Assembly: GCA_002414705.1 (NCBI GenBank)
Contig: DIAL01000044.1
Coordinates: forward strand, 11,661-17,551
Origin: Flavobacteriaceae bacterium UBA5079
GTDB taxonomy: Bacteria > Bacteroidota > Bacteroidia > Flavobacteriales > Flavobacteriaceae
Direction of reading: 5' to 3'
DNA: 5,891 nt
Shown here: piece after piece, positions 1 through 5,891 of the stretch
How the letters are laid out: each line of letters opens with the position of its first letter
Position numbering within the stretch: the stretch's first letter is position 1
Notes under the pieces: generated by a model
What the model was told of the DNA's origin: nothing
Database searches by the model: none
The model's input: the letters and a program-made list of their open reading frames with translations, nothing else
Position numbers and translations under genes: made by a program

Positions 1-543
1 TTCGATTTATTAGAAAAAGTAGGCGATATTAATTTTGAAACCATTTTTGTAACAGCCTATAATCAGTATGCTATGGATGCATTGAATGCACATGCTTCTT
101 ATTATTTAATGAAACCGATTTCTATAGACGAATTAATAAAAGCAGTGGATTATGTTACTGAAATTAAACAAAAAGAATCCGCACTTCAAGATCAAGTTTT
201 AGTGCCTAAAATACATAGCGTTTCTGGAAAAATAACCATTCCGCAACAAGATGGATTTGAAGTTATTAATACCGCTGATATTTTATATTGTAAAGCTGAT
301 GATAACTACACAGAGATTTATTTAAACAACAAAAAAAAGAAATTAGTGAGCAAAACGTTAAAGTATTTTGAAGATGCGTTAATGGATAGTCATTTTTCGC
401 GTGTACATAAATCGTACTTGGTAAATGTCAACGAAATTGTAAAATATGTGAAAGGGAAGGGCGGAAGTGTGGTGTTGAGTAATGGCAAACAAGTGAGTGT
501 TTCCGCCTCTAGAAAAGCGGAATTGTTAGCTTTCTTTAAATAA
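1..543 (+). CDS. LytTR-family response regulator, 5'-truncated by window edge
   Basis: The reading frame is open from base 1 to the TAA at 541-543, giving 180 visible residues. The first ATG in frame (73) lies inside the receiver domain, so the true start is before the window. Visible residues 1-52 are the C-terminal half of a receiver domain: the switch Thr is T18 (VTAY), the aromatic switch position is Y35, and the conserved Lys-Pro is K38-P39. The phosphoacceptor Asp should lie just upstream and cannot be seen. After a linker, residues about 77-178 form a LytTR DNA-binding domain, with ADILYCKADDNYTEIYL at 92-108 and the hallmark FSRVHKSYLVN at 132-142. Proteins of this type are cytoplasmic transcription regulators, usually paired with a membrane histidine kinase encoded next door, which here would be outside the window. 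The target genes cannot be inferred. The family call is firm; the specific identity is not. Confidence 0.93.
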   Translation, partial: FDLLEKVGDINFETIFVTAYNQYAMDALNAHASYYLMKPISIDELIKAVDYVTEIKQKESALQDQVLVPKIHSVSGKITIPQQDGFEVINTADILYCKADDNYTEIYLNNKKKKLVSKTLKYFEDALMDSHFSRVHKSYLVNVNEIVKYVKGKGGSVVLSNGKQVSVSASRKAELLAFFK

Positions 544-545
544 AC

Positions 546-561
546 TCCTGCGAAAGCAGGA
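546..561. repeat. Perfect hairpin with GAAA tetraloop (possible REP-like palindrome)
   Basis: Arms CCTGC (547-551) and GCAGG (556-560) enclose GAAA, and T546/A561 adds one more pair. It starts 3 bp after the regulator's stop codon. Read on the plus strand, the loop is a C(GAAA)G tetraloop, a very stable RNA fold. No T-run follows, so it is not a standard intrinsic terminator. From memory, CCTGC-GAAA-GCAGG palindromes recur between genes in Flavobacteriaceae genomes; that would make this a dispersed REP-like element or a relic of one, but copy number cannot be seen here. A role in protecting the 3' end of the mRNA is possible. Confidence 0.6.
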
Positions 562-584
562 AATTGAAGATTCAGCGAAGCTAA

Positions 585-600
585 TCTCATAACTATGAGG
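585..600. repeat. Second short palindrome in the same intergenic gap
   Basis: Arms CTCAT (586-590) and ATGAG (595-599) enclose AACT, with a T585-G600 wobble pair outside. It lies 24 bp after the GAAA-loop hairpin. A smaller AGC-GAA-GCT fold (574-582) sits between them. The rest of the 544-754 gap is AT-rich, with a TTTCA-AC-TGAAA near-palindrome at 636-647 and GAAATTTC at 651-658. I see no open reading frame, RNA gene or convincing promoter there. Confidence 0.4.
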
Positions 601-754
601 TCGAAACATTAGGTAAAGTACGGCTCAAAAAAGCATTTCAACTGAAACGAGAAATTTCAAAACAATAGTTGATATTTTATCTTCAAAAATAATCCTACAT
701 TAGCAATACCTTAAATGAATCCTATAAAACTCAATTTTTAAAAACGAAACCATT

Positions 755-1270
755 ATGCCAATTATCAAACCCGTAAACGGTAAAGCTCCAAACATACCAA
801 CCGATTGTTATATAGCTGAAAACGCAACAATAGTTGGCGATGTTTCTATGGGTTCAAACTGTAGCGTTTGGTTTAATGCCGTTATTCGTGGTGACGTGCA
901 TTTTATTAAAATGGGTAATAAAGTCAACGTACAAGATGGTGCTATAATTCATGCAACCTATCAGAAGTTCCCAACCACAATAGGTAATAATGTGTCTATT
1001 GGTCATAATGCTATTGTGCATGGATGTACCATTCATGATAATGTGTTAATAGGAATGGGTAGTATTGTCATGGATGATTGTGTTGTAGAAAGTAATAGCA
1101 TCATTGCAGCAGGTGCTGTTGTTACCCAGAATACACATGTAGAAGCTGGTAGTATTTATGCAGGTGTTCCAGCTAAAAAAGTAAAAGATATTAGTGAGGA
1201 ATTGATTTCAGGTGAAATTAATAGAATTGCTGAAAACTATGTGAAATATTCAGGTTGGTTTAAGGAGTAG
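755..1270 (+). CDS. Gamma carbonic anhydrase-like protein (CamH/YrdA type, left-handed beta-helix)
   Basis: The 171-residue length is normal for the CamH/YrdA branch of the gamma carbonic anhydrase family, which would reversibly hydrate CO2 in the cytoplasm. The body is built of hexapeptide repeats of the [IV]GxN/S type, which fold into a left-handed beta-helix that forms trimers. The active-site set is present: R45-G-D47, Q60-D61, and three metal-ligand histidines H66, H84 and H89 (IIHAT, SIGHNAIVHG). A C-terminal helix from about 145 to 171 follows the last coil (AGVPAKKVKD). The residue after RGD is V48, where archaeal Cam has a glutamate. The acidic loop that carries Cam's proton-shuttle glutamate also appears absent, as is usual for CamH/YrdA, whose in vivo activity is often unproven. 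The ATG at 755 is preceded by an A-rich stretch without a Shine-Dalgarno motif and gives the expected N-terminus. The gene probably has its own promoter in the 211-bp gap upstream, which I could not locate. It ends 4 bp from the end of the opposing murI. Confidence 0.9.
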   Translation: MPIIKPVNGKAPNIPTDCYIAENATIVGDVSMGSNCSVWFNAVIRGDVHFIKMGNKVNVQDGAIIHATYQKFPTTIGNNVSIGHNAIVHGCTIHDNVLIGMGSIVMDDCVVESNSIIAAGAVVTQNTHVEAGSIYAGVPAKKVKDISEELISGEINRIAENYVKYSGWFKE

Positions 1271-1274
1271 ATGC

Positions 1275-2054
1275 TTAAAAATCCAAATAAGAAACTTGGT
1301 GTTTGTTTCCTAAAAGTTCACTTATAACTTGTGTATCTGCATTGGTGTAAAAAAGCGTTTTCCCTTTTTTATTAAATGTGTTTAATAAGTTGTTGTCTTT
1401 CAAAACAGCTTCGGTTTGTTTGGCTACAGCTTCTCCAGAATCAATTATTTTAACATGATTTGGTAGTAATTTTAGGAGTTGCGGAACCAAATACGGATAA
1501 TGCGTACAGCCTAAAACTAAATAATCAATATTAGATTTTATCATAGGTTGTAAATAAACTTTTAATAACCCAGTCATTTCATCTGAAACTAATTTACCAG
1601 ACTCAATGAGTTGCACAATACCTTCACCTTCCTGTTCAATAACTTGAATATTATGACTATATAAATCGGTTGTCTTATGAAAAAGGTTACTGGATAAAGT
1701 ACCTCTTGTAGCTAATATACCAATAGCTTTCGTTTTAGTGTTTAAGGCTGCTGGTTTAATAGCAGGCTCAATACCTATAAATGGAATATTAAACGTTTCT
1801 CTGAGTGTTTTTATTGCATTTGTTGTTGCTGTATTACAAGCCACTACAATTAGCTTACAGCCTTTAGAAATAAGAAGTTCCGTGTTTTTAATACTCAATT
1901 TAATAATCTCGTCTTCTGTTTTTGTTCCATAAGGAGCATTCTTACTGTCGGCAAGGTATACTGTGTTCTCATTGGGTAAACGCAGGTTAAGCTCGTTCCA
2001 AATAGACGTGCCACCAACTCCAGAGTCGAATATGCCAATAGGTTTTGTACTCAT
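1275..2054 (-). CDS. murI: Glutamate racemase
   Basis: The 259 residues match the normal length of MurI, the cytoplasmic, cofactor-independent enzyme that converts L-glutamate to D-glutamate for the peptidoglycan stem peptide. All family motifs are intact: FDSGVGG at 9-15 (D10, S11), the substrate-site segment APYG at 40-43, the first catalytic cysteine C73 in ACNTA, GIEP at 94-97, E144 in GEG, and the second catalytic cysteine C183 with H185 in LGCTHYP. The two cysteines act as the acid/base pair on the two faces of the substrate. The ATG at 2054 puts FDSGVGG at the usual distance from the N-terminus. It is the last gene of the minus-strand block bamA-ompH-ompH-murI. A strong hairpin terminator lies immediately upstream, so its expression must depend on read-through or on a promoter very close to the start. 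Its 3' end faces the carbonic anhydrase-like gene with a 4-bp gap and no terminator between. Confidence 0.97.
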   Translation of the reverse strand: MSTKPIGIFDSGVGGTSIWNELNLRLPNENTVYLADSKNAPYGTKTEDEIIKLSIKNTELLISKGCKLIVVACNTATTNAIKTLRETFNIPFIGIEPAIKPAALNTKTKAIGILATRGTLSSNLFHKTTDLYSHNIQVIEQEGEGIVQLIESGKLVSDEMTGLLKVYLQPMIKSNIDYLVLGCTHYPYLVPQLLKLLPNHVKIIDSGEAVAKQTEAVLKDNNLLNTFNKKGKTLFYTNADTQVISELLGNKHQVSYLDF

Positions 2055-2059
2055 ATACC

Positions 2060-2095
2060 AAAAATAAAAAAGCCACTTGATATAAGTGGCTTTTT
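2060..2095 (-). terminator. Intrinsic terminator after the short ompH gene
   Basis: A perfect 7-bp stem, GCCACTT (2072-2078) with AAGTGGC (2084-2090), encloses a 5-nt loop. It is extended by five or more A-T pairs from the A-run (2066-2071) and T-run (2091-2095). Read on the minus strand, it starts 20 nt after the ompH stop and is followed by a U-rich tract (six T, A, five T) ending at 2060. Read on the plus strand, it would also have a five-T tail, but no plus-strand gene ends here. The tract ends 5 bp before the murI start codon. Confidence 0.85.
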
Positions 2096-2114
2096 GTAGA
2101 ATATTTTAAAAAGA

Positions 2115-2624
2115 TTAGATACCTAATTCTTTTTTTACATCGTCCAATAAGTTTTTACCGTCAGCCATGATTACACCACCACCTTGGGTAGAATCAAATA
2201 CATATTCAAAACCTTGAGCTCTTGCAACTTTTAAGATAGCTGCTTTAGCTTTTTCGGTAATAGGCTTTAATAAGTCTACTTCTTTCTTTTGCATGTCTTG
2301 TTGCGCAGTACCACGATATTGTTGGATGTTTTGTTCCATAGTTTGAACTTCAATCAAACGTTTTTGGTTTTCCTCATCTGTTTTTGTAGGCGCTTCAGCT
2401 TCGTATTGCTTCATTTTATTTTGGTATTCCGTTGCCATAGCTTTAATGTCCGCTTCATACGTTTTACCTAATTTTTCCATTTCAGATTGTGCCGTAGCCA
2501 TTTCTGGCATAGATTTTATTAAATCTTGCGTATTAATGTGAGCAACTTTGCTTTGAGCTTGAGTAAAACTAGTGGCTCCAATAAATAATGCTGCTGCAAA
2601 TAAAAGTGTTTTGAATTGTTTCAT
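2115..2624 (-). CDS. OmpH/Skp-family periplasmic chaperone (short paralogue)
   Basis: The 169-residue product has a clear signal peptide: basic MKQFK, a hydrophobic core at 7-20, and likely cleavage after A23 (TQA|Q). The mature part begins with the family's opening strand, VAHINTQDLIKSMPEM. A long Glu/Lys/Gln-rich coiled-coil hairpin follows (about 40-115). The closing segment, with KAAILKVARAQGFEYVFDS and a hydrophobic strand (GVIMADG), packs back on the body. The length and layout match Skp, a trimeric periplasmic chaperone that holds unfolded outer-membrane proteins on their way to BamA. It lies 38 bp downstream of the long ompH gene with no visible promoter between, so the two are probably co-transcribed; a terminator follows it. 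The ATG at 2624 is preceded by an A/T-rich stretch, and no other start fits the signal peptide. Confidence 0.93.
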   Translation of the reverse strand: MKQFKTLLFAAALFIGATSFTQAQSKVAHINTQDLIKSMPEMATAQSEMEKLGKTYEADIKAMATEYQNKMKQYEAEAPTKTDEENQKRLIEVQTMEQNIQQYRGTAQQDMQKKEVDLLKPITEKAKAAILKVARAQGFEYVFDSTQGGGVIMADGKNLLDDVKKELGI

Positions 2625-2662
2625 TTTAAAAATAGTATTAATGTGTGTTATAAATTTACTTG

Positions 2663-3703
2663 TTAATTATCGCCATCATCATCGTTTGGCGTATCTTCGT
2701 TTGTGTTGTTTCTAGCCTTTTCACGTTCTATTCGTGCTTGTTCACGTTCGTCTAAAATTCGTTGCTTTCTTTCTTCTAATTCTTGTTTTCTTCGTGCACG
2801 ATCGTCTAGTTTTTCTTGTCTACGTTCCTCTGCTATTTGCTCCGGAGTTTTAACGTCTTCGCTATCAGATGTTGTTTTCGTGTCTTCTGAAATGGTCGTT
2901 TCTTCAGTGTCGTCTATAGCATCTTCAACGCTTTCATCGTCTTGATTACGACTATTTAATTTGTCTTCACGTGCTAAATTTCGTGCCTCAATAATACTAT
3001 CCCGACGTTTTTGAGCGGCTAATTTTCTAGCTTCACGTTCATTAAGTATAGCGTCACGACGATCATCAGCAGCTTTTTCTTTTGCTTCTAATTCTTCATT
3101 AACTTCTATAACAACATCTTCATCCTCTGCTGCTCTTTTTTCGGCTCTGGATCCTGCTTGTGTACGTTTTGCAGTTCGCGTTAAGCTTCTAATTACTTGT
3201 TCACTAAAATCATACCGTTTAGCTGAATATAGCATAACCACATCAGCAGATTTATCAAAAACAAAGTCGTATTTCTGTTTTTCAGCAATATCTTGTACAG
3301 CTGCAAAAATTTGATCTTGAATAGGTTGAATCAGTTGTGTTTTCTGAATCATTAAATCACCATTTGGACCAAATCGTTTTTGCTGATAATCCAATATCTC
3401 TTTTTCTTCAAATGCTATATCCTCTTCGCGTTCTTCAATCAGCTCTTTGGTTAAAAGTGCTTTTTCATTACTTAAATCTTTTCGCTTTTGCTCTATACCA
3501 CCCAATTGTTGTTCAATTTCGCTTTTCCATTTTTGGACTTTTGTTTCCAATTGCGAAGTTGCTTGTTGGTATTCAGGAACATTTTCAAGTATATACTCTG
3601 TGTCTATATAACCAATTCTTACACCACGTTGTGCAAAACTGGACATGCTTAACATGAATACTGTAGCCACTAAAAAAAGAACTTTTAATTTCATCTGTTT
3701 CAT
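2663..3703 (-). CDS. OmpH/Skp-family protein with long charged C-terminal extension
   Basis: This is a 346-residue secreted protein. The signal peptide is residues 1-24 (MKQMKLK, hydrophobic 8-20, likely cut at SFA|Q). Residues about 28-175 are an OmpH/Skp domain: opening strand RIGYIDTEYILENVPEY, a coiled-coil hairpin rich in Glu/Lys/Gln, and the closing IAEKQKYDFVFDKSADVVMLY. The remaining roughly 170 residues have no Skp counterpart. They contain two Arg/Lys/Glu-rich helical stretches (about 205-250 and 290-330) carrying the recurring pattern RRD-x-I-[LI]-x-E-R or RK-x-R-I-L-D-E-R. An acidic, Ser/Thr-rich linker (about 253-288) separates them, and the end is acidic (NDDDGDN). Similar extensions occur in other Flavobacteriaceae OmpH proteins next to bamA, but their role is unknown to me. 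M4 is an alternative start. The gene lies 160 bp downstream of bamA, with a promoter candidate in the gap, and 38 bp upstream of the short ompH. A periplasmic chaperone role is inferred from family and context. Confidence 0.9.
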   Translation of the reverse strand: MKQMKLKVLFLVATVFMLSMSSFAQRGVRIGYIDTEYILENVPEYQQATSQLETKVQKWKSEIEQQLGGIEQKRKDLSNEKALLTKELIEEREEDIAFEEKEILDYQQKRFGPNGDLMIQKTQLIQPIQDQIFAAVQDIAEKQKYDFVFDKSADVVMLYSAKRYDFSEQVIRSLTRTAKRTQAGSRAEKRAAEDEDVVIEVNEELEAKEKAADDRRDAILNEREARKLAAQKRRDSIIEARNLAREDKLNSRNQDDESVEDAIDDTEETTISEDTKTTSDSEDVKTPEQIAEERRQEKLDDRARRKQELEERKQRILDEREQARIEREKARNNTNEDTPNDDDGDN

Positions 3704-3776
3704 ATTTTATAATTTATGACTTGTAAATTCTAAAACGACAGACCTTTCATATTATTCTATCCTTTTTTAAATTACT

Positions 3777-3808
3777 GTTTTCAAAATTAGGAATTTTAAT
3801 TTGAAAAC
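3777..3808. repeat. 9-bp inverted repeat in the bamA-ompH gap
   Basis: GTTTTCAAA (3777-3785) and TTTGAAAAC (3800-3808) are exact inverted copies separated by 14 bp. No T-run follows the stem on the minus strand, so it is a poor terminator for bamA. The arms overlap the two elements of the promoter candidate that serves ompH, which is the layout of a regulator binding site. This is an inference from symmetry only, and AT-rich DNA yields such repeats by chance. Confidence 0.4.
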
Positions 3809-3810
3809 AA
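3782..3810 (-). promoter_or_regulatory. Candidate Bacteroidota-type promoter for the ompH genes
   Basis: On the minus strand, TTG (3810-3808) is followed after 18 bp by TAATTTTG (3789-3782), an exact fit to the TAnnTTTG -7 box with the TTG -33 box used by the primary sigma factor of Flavobacterium and Bacteroides. Transcription would start near 3775-3778, leaving a leader of about 70-75 nt before the ompH ATG at 3703. The position between bamA and ompH is sensible and would let the chaperones be transcribed apart from bamA. Confidence 0.45.
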
Positions 3811-3863
3811 TTTAATTTGAGATTTAAATAATTAAAAGGTTTATAGAAAATATCATGCCAAAA

Positions 3864-5891
3864 TTAAAATTGCTGTCCAATGATAAAGTGTGTTTCCCAT
3901 CCATTAGGTGTTATTTGCCCTGGAAGTGGATCAAATCCATACCCGAAATCAATACCTAATAAACCAAATGCTGGCATAAATATACGAACACCTGCGCCAC
4001 TTGATCTGTATAAGTTAAACGGGTTGTAGTCTTTAAATTCGACATAAGATACACCACCTTCAACAAACCCTAAAAGATATATTTTAGCCGTTTGACTCAT
4101 ACTAATTGGATATCGTAACTCCATAGAGAATTTATTGTAAATAGTACCGCCATCATTGGTAATAAAATTCTCATCATCTATGGGTTGTAATGCTTGGTTT
4201 GGATAACCACGTAATGCAATAGCCTCACGACCATCTAAACTAAATGCACCTAAACCATCACCTCCTAGGAAATAACGCTCGAAAGGAATAACACCTCGAG
4301 CTTGGTTATAGGCTCCTAAAAACCCGAATTCTACACCAGATTTTACAATGAATTTACCAAAAAGTCTGGTGTACCATTCACCTTTCATTTTAATCTTGTA
4401 AAACTCCAACCACTTAAAGCGTTCTTGGTCTATTAAACCAACTTGGTCCGCTGCTTGGTTTCTGATAATAGTAGAGTTATCTGTATTATTTTGAATTTCT
4501 AACCACTGATCGCGTTCTACTTGAAGTTGCTCATAATCAACTCCATTAAAAAGTGAGTATGGTAAGGATAGTTTAGCTGTTACACTAAAATTGGATCCAC
4601 CTGTTGGAAAAACTGGATCATTGTAAGTGTTATTACGCGTTAATCCAATGGTGTAAGCTAAATTGTTTGAAAAACCATCCCCAAAAGTAAATAGTCCGGT
4701 ATTGTAGTTTTTTAGGTTATAATGTTGGAAGCTAATTGCTTGAGAAAGCGTAAAATAATCATCTGGAATTGTTAATCGCTTTGCTAATCCAACAGTTACT
4801 CCAGTAATATTAAAGCGTTTATCTCTATCTGCATTCCCTGTTACTGGGTCAAAAAGGAATTGTGCTGAATGCGATATAGATGTTGAAAACTGTACTGGTT
4901 TTTTACCACCCATCCAAGGTTCTGTAAATGAGAAACTATAAGTTTGGTAAAAACGACTTGCTTGTAAACGCAAGGCTAATTTCTGCCCATCTCCACGAGG
5001 TACAGGCTTGTAAGAATCTAAATTGAATATATTTCTTAATGAGAAGTTATTAAAGGACAACCCTAAAGTACCAATAAAACCACCACCACCATAACCCCCT
5101 TGGAGCTCGATCTGGCTGGAGCCTGCTTCCACCAAGTTATAGGCTATATCTACTGTTCCTGCATTTGGATCAGGGTTTTGGATATCCGGCTTTATTTGTT
5201 CCGCATCAAAGAATCCCAATTGTCCCAATTCCCTGATACTTCTAATAATGTCAGCTTTGCTATATCGTTGCCCAGGTCTAGTACGCAACTCCCTAAAAAT
5301 AACGTGGTCATTGGTCTTGTCATTACCTATTACGGTAACGTGATCCAAGAAAGTCTCCTTGCCCTCAATAATCCTGATTTCAAAATTAATGGTATCATTC
5401 TCGGCAGAGATTTCTACAGGATTGATACTGGAAAACAGATATCCGTAATTTTGGTACATATTGGTCAGGTCATCGGCATCGGGTTTGCTATCATCGGCTA
5501 TTCGCTTGCGCAGCAACACCCCATTATAGGTATCCCCTTTTTTGATCCCGAGCATTTGGGCCAATTGACGGTCCGAATACACCGTATTCCCAACGAAATC
5601 TATATCCCCAAAATAGTATTTGTCTCCCTCCTCTACCTTGATTTTTAGATCGATGAGATCATCAGAAACCTTAACAAAGGTATCGGAAATAATACGTGCA
5701 TCCCTAAAACCCTTTTCGGCATATTTATCCACAAGGGAAACCAAATCATTTTTGTAATCCTCCTGAATATATTTGGATTTCTTCCAGAAACGGTAGAATT
5801 TTCTTTGCTTGGTTTTTTTCAAGGCCTTGCTAAGCTGTTTGTCGGACAACTGCTCGTTTCCTTCAAAAACAATATCGTTGATCTTAACCTT
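3864..5891 (-). CDS. bamA: Outer-membrane protein assembly factor BamA (Omp85), 5'-truncated by window edge
   Basis: The frame stays open to the window end, giving 675 visible residues and the TAA at 3864-3866. The signal peptide and first POTRA domains lie beyond the edge; the TTG at 5849 is internal. Visible residues about 1-89, 91-177 and 178-256 are three POTRA domains, each opening with a pattern like I-x-F-x-GN (DIVFEGNEQLS, DIDFVGNTVYS, HVTVIGNDKTN). A Gly-rich junction (GGYGGGG, about 265-271) leads into the Omp85 16-strand barrel. The loop-6 motif appears as LRGYPN with the key Arg at visible residue 561, and the chain ends in an aromatic beta-signal (HFIIGQQF). BamA is the central subunit that folds and inserts barrel proteins in the outer membrane. 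The ompH/Skp genes downstream fit this role. Codon usage changes sharply at the POTRA/barrel junction: there are no TTA leucine codons before it, while TTA dominates after it. No frameshift or stop interrupts the gene. Confidence 0.96.
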   Translation of the reverse strand, partial: KVKINDIVFEGNEQLSDKQLSKALKKTKQRKFYRFWKKSKYIQEDYKNDLVSLVDKYAEKGFRDARIISDTFVKVSDDLIDLKIKVEEGDKYYFGDIDFVGNTVYSDRQLAQMLGIKKGDTYNGVLLRKRIADDSKPDADDLTNMYQNYGYLFSSINPVEISAENDTINFEIRIIEGKETFLDHVTVIGNDKTNDHVIFRELRTRPGQRYSKADIIRSIRELGQLGFFDAEQIKPDIQNPDPNAGTVDIAYNLVEAGSSQIELQGGYGGGGFIGTLGLSFNNFSLRNIFNLDSYKPVPRGDGQKLALRLQASRFYQTYSFSFTEPWMGGKKPVQFSTSISHSAQFLFDPVTGNADRDKRFNITGVTVGLAKRLTIPDDYFTLSQAISFQHYNLKNYNTGLFTFGDGFSNNLAYTIGLTRNNTYNDPVFPTGGSNFSVTAKLSLPYSLFNGVDYEQLQVERDQWLEIQNNTDNSTIIRNQAADQVGLIDQERFKWLEFYKIKMKGEWYTRLFGKFIVKSGVEFGFLGAYNQARGVIPFERYFLGGDGLGAFSLDGREAIALRGYPNQALQPIDDENFITNDGGTIYNKFSMELRYPISMSQTAKIYLLGFVEGGVSYVEFKDYNPFNLYRSSGAGVRIFMPAFGLLGIDFGYGFDPLPGQITPNGWETHFIIGQQF

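Noticed and set aside
73..543. Response-regulator gene starting at the ATG at 73
   Set aside because: The frame is open back to base 1 and the upstream residues are a normal part of the receiver domain, so this ATG is internal.
546..561. GAAA-loop hairpin as the intrinsic terminator of the response-regulator gene
   Set aside because: The stem is followed by AAATTGAAG, not a T-run, on the coding strand.
2059..2066. TATTTTTG as a firm -7 box for murI
   Set aside because: It lies in the terminator's U-tract, where such a match is likely by chance, and no TTG is found 17-23 bp upstream. It is mentioned only as one option in the murI finding.
2700..3070. DNA tandem repeat or CRISPR-like array from recurring TTCACGTTC
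   Set aside because: The copies are short, unevenly spaced and explained by repeated Glu-Arg-Glu codons in the charged tail of OmpH.
3337..3657. 106-codon plus-strand open frame antisense to the long ompH
   Set aside because: It is a shadow of the well-supported minus-strand gene and has no family resemblance. The same applies to shorter antisense frames at 390-590, 854-1036, 1738-1932, 2289-2471 and 2703-2945.
5100..5648. 182-codon open frame on the plus strand, antisense to bamA
   Set aside because: It lies wholly inside the POTRA-coding region of bamA, its translation shows no recognisable domain, and its openness follows from the unusual codon choice of the opposite strand.
3864..5849. 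bamA start at the TTG at 5849
   Set aside because: In-frame codons upstream encode the beginning of a POTRA domain (KVKINDIVFEGNEQ) up to the window edge; TTG is a normal leucine codon here.

Overview
The window looks like chromosomal core-genome DNA from a Flavobacteriaceae bacterium (Bacteroidota). The base composition is AT-rich and starts lack clear Shine-Dalgarno motifs. One upstream region fits the Bacteroidota promoter pattern TTG-N18-TAnnTTTG. The minus-strand order bamA, ompH, ompH, murI is an arrangement I know from this family. I cannot name the genus.

Layout: positions 1-543 (+) hold the 3' part of a LytTR-type response regulator whose start lies before the window. Positions 544-754 carry no gene, but do contain two compact palindromes, one with a GAAA loop. 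Positions 755-1270 (+) encode a gamma-class carbonic anhydrase-like left-handed beta-helix protein. It converges on murI (1275-2054, -), leaving only 4 bp between the stop codons. Upstream of murI on the minus strand are a strong hairpin terminator (2060-2095), a short Skp/OmpH chaperone gene (2115-2624), a second OmpH gene with a long charged tail (2663-3703), a 160-bp gap with a promoter candidate and an inverted repeat, and the 3' two-thirds or more of bamA (3864-5891, start beyond the window end).

The minus-strand genes form an envelope-building block. BamA inserts outer-membrane beta-barrel proteins, the two OmpH/Skp-like proteins would hold unfolded barrel proteins in the periplasm, and MurI makes D-glutamate for peptidoglycan. 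The response regulator and the carbonic anhydrase-like protein have no visible functional link to this block.

The most notable observation is a change of codon usage inside bamA. The POTRA-coding part (about 5100-5891) has no TTA leucine codons in about 19 and a third-position G+C near 50% at its start. The barrel part (3864 to about 5095) uses TTA for most leucines, with third-position G+C near 23% at its end. The switch falls at the POTRA/barrel junction, so bamA is either a recombinant mosaic gene or an assembly chimera. I found no evidence of a wholly new system, mobile element, CRISPR array or RNA gene.
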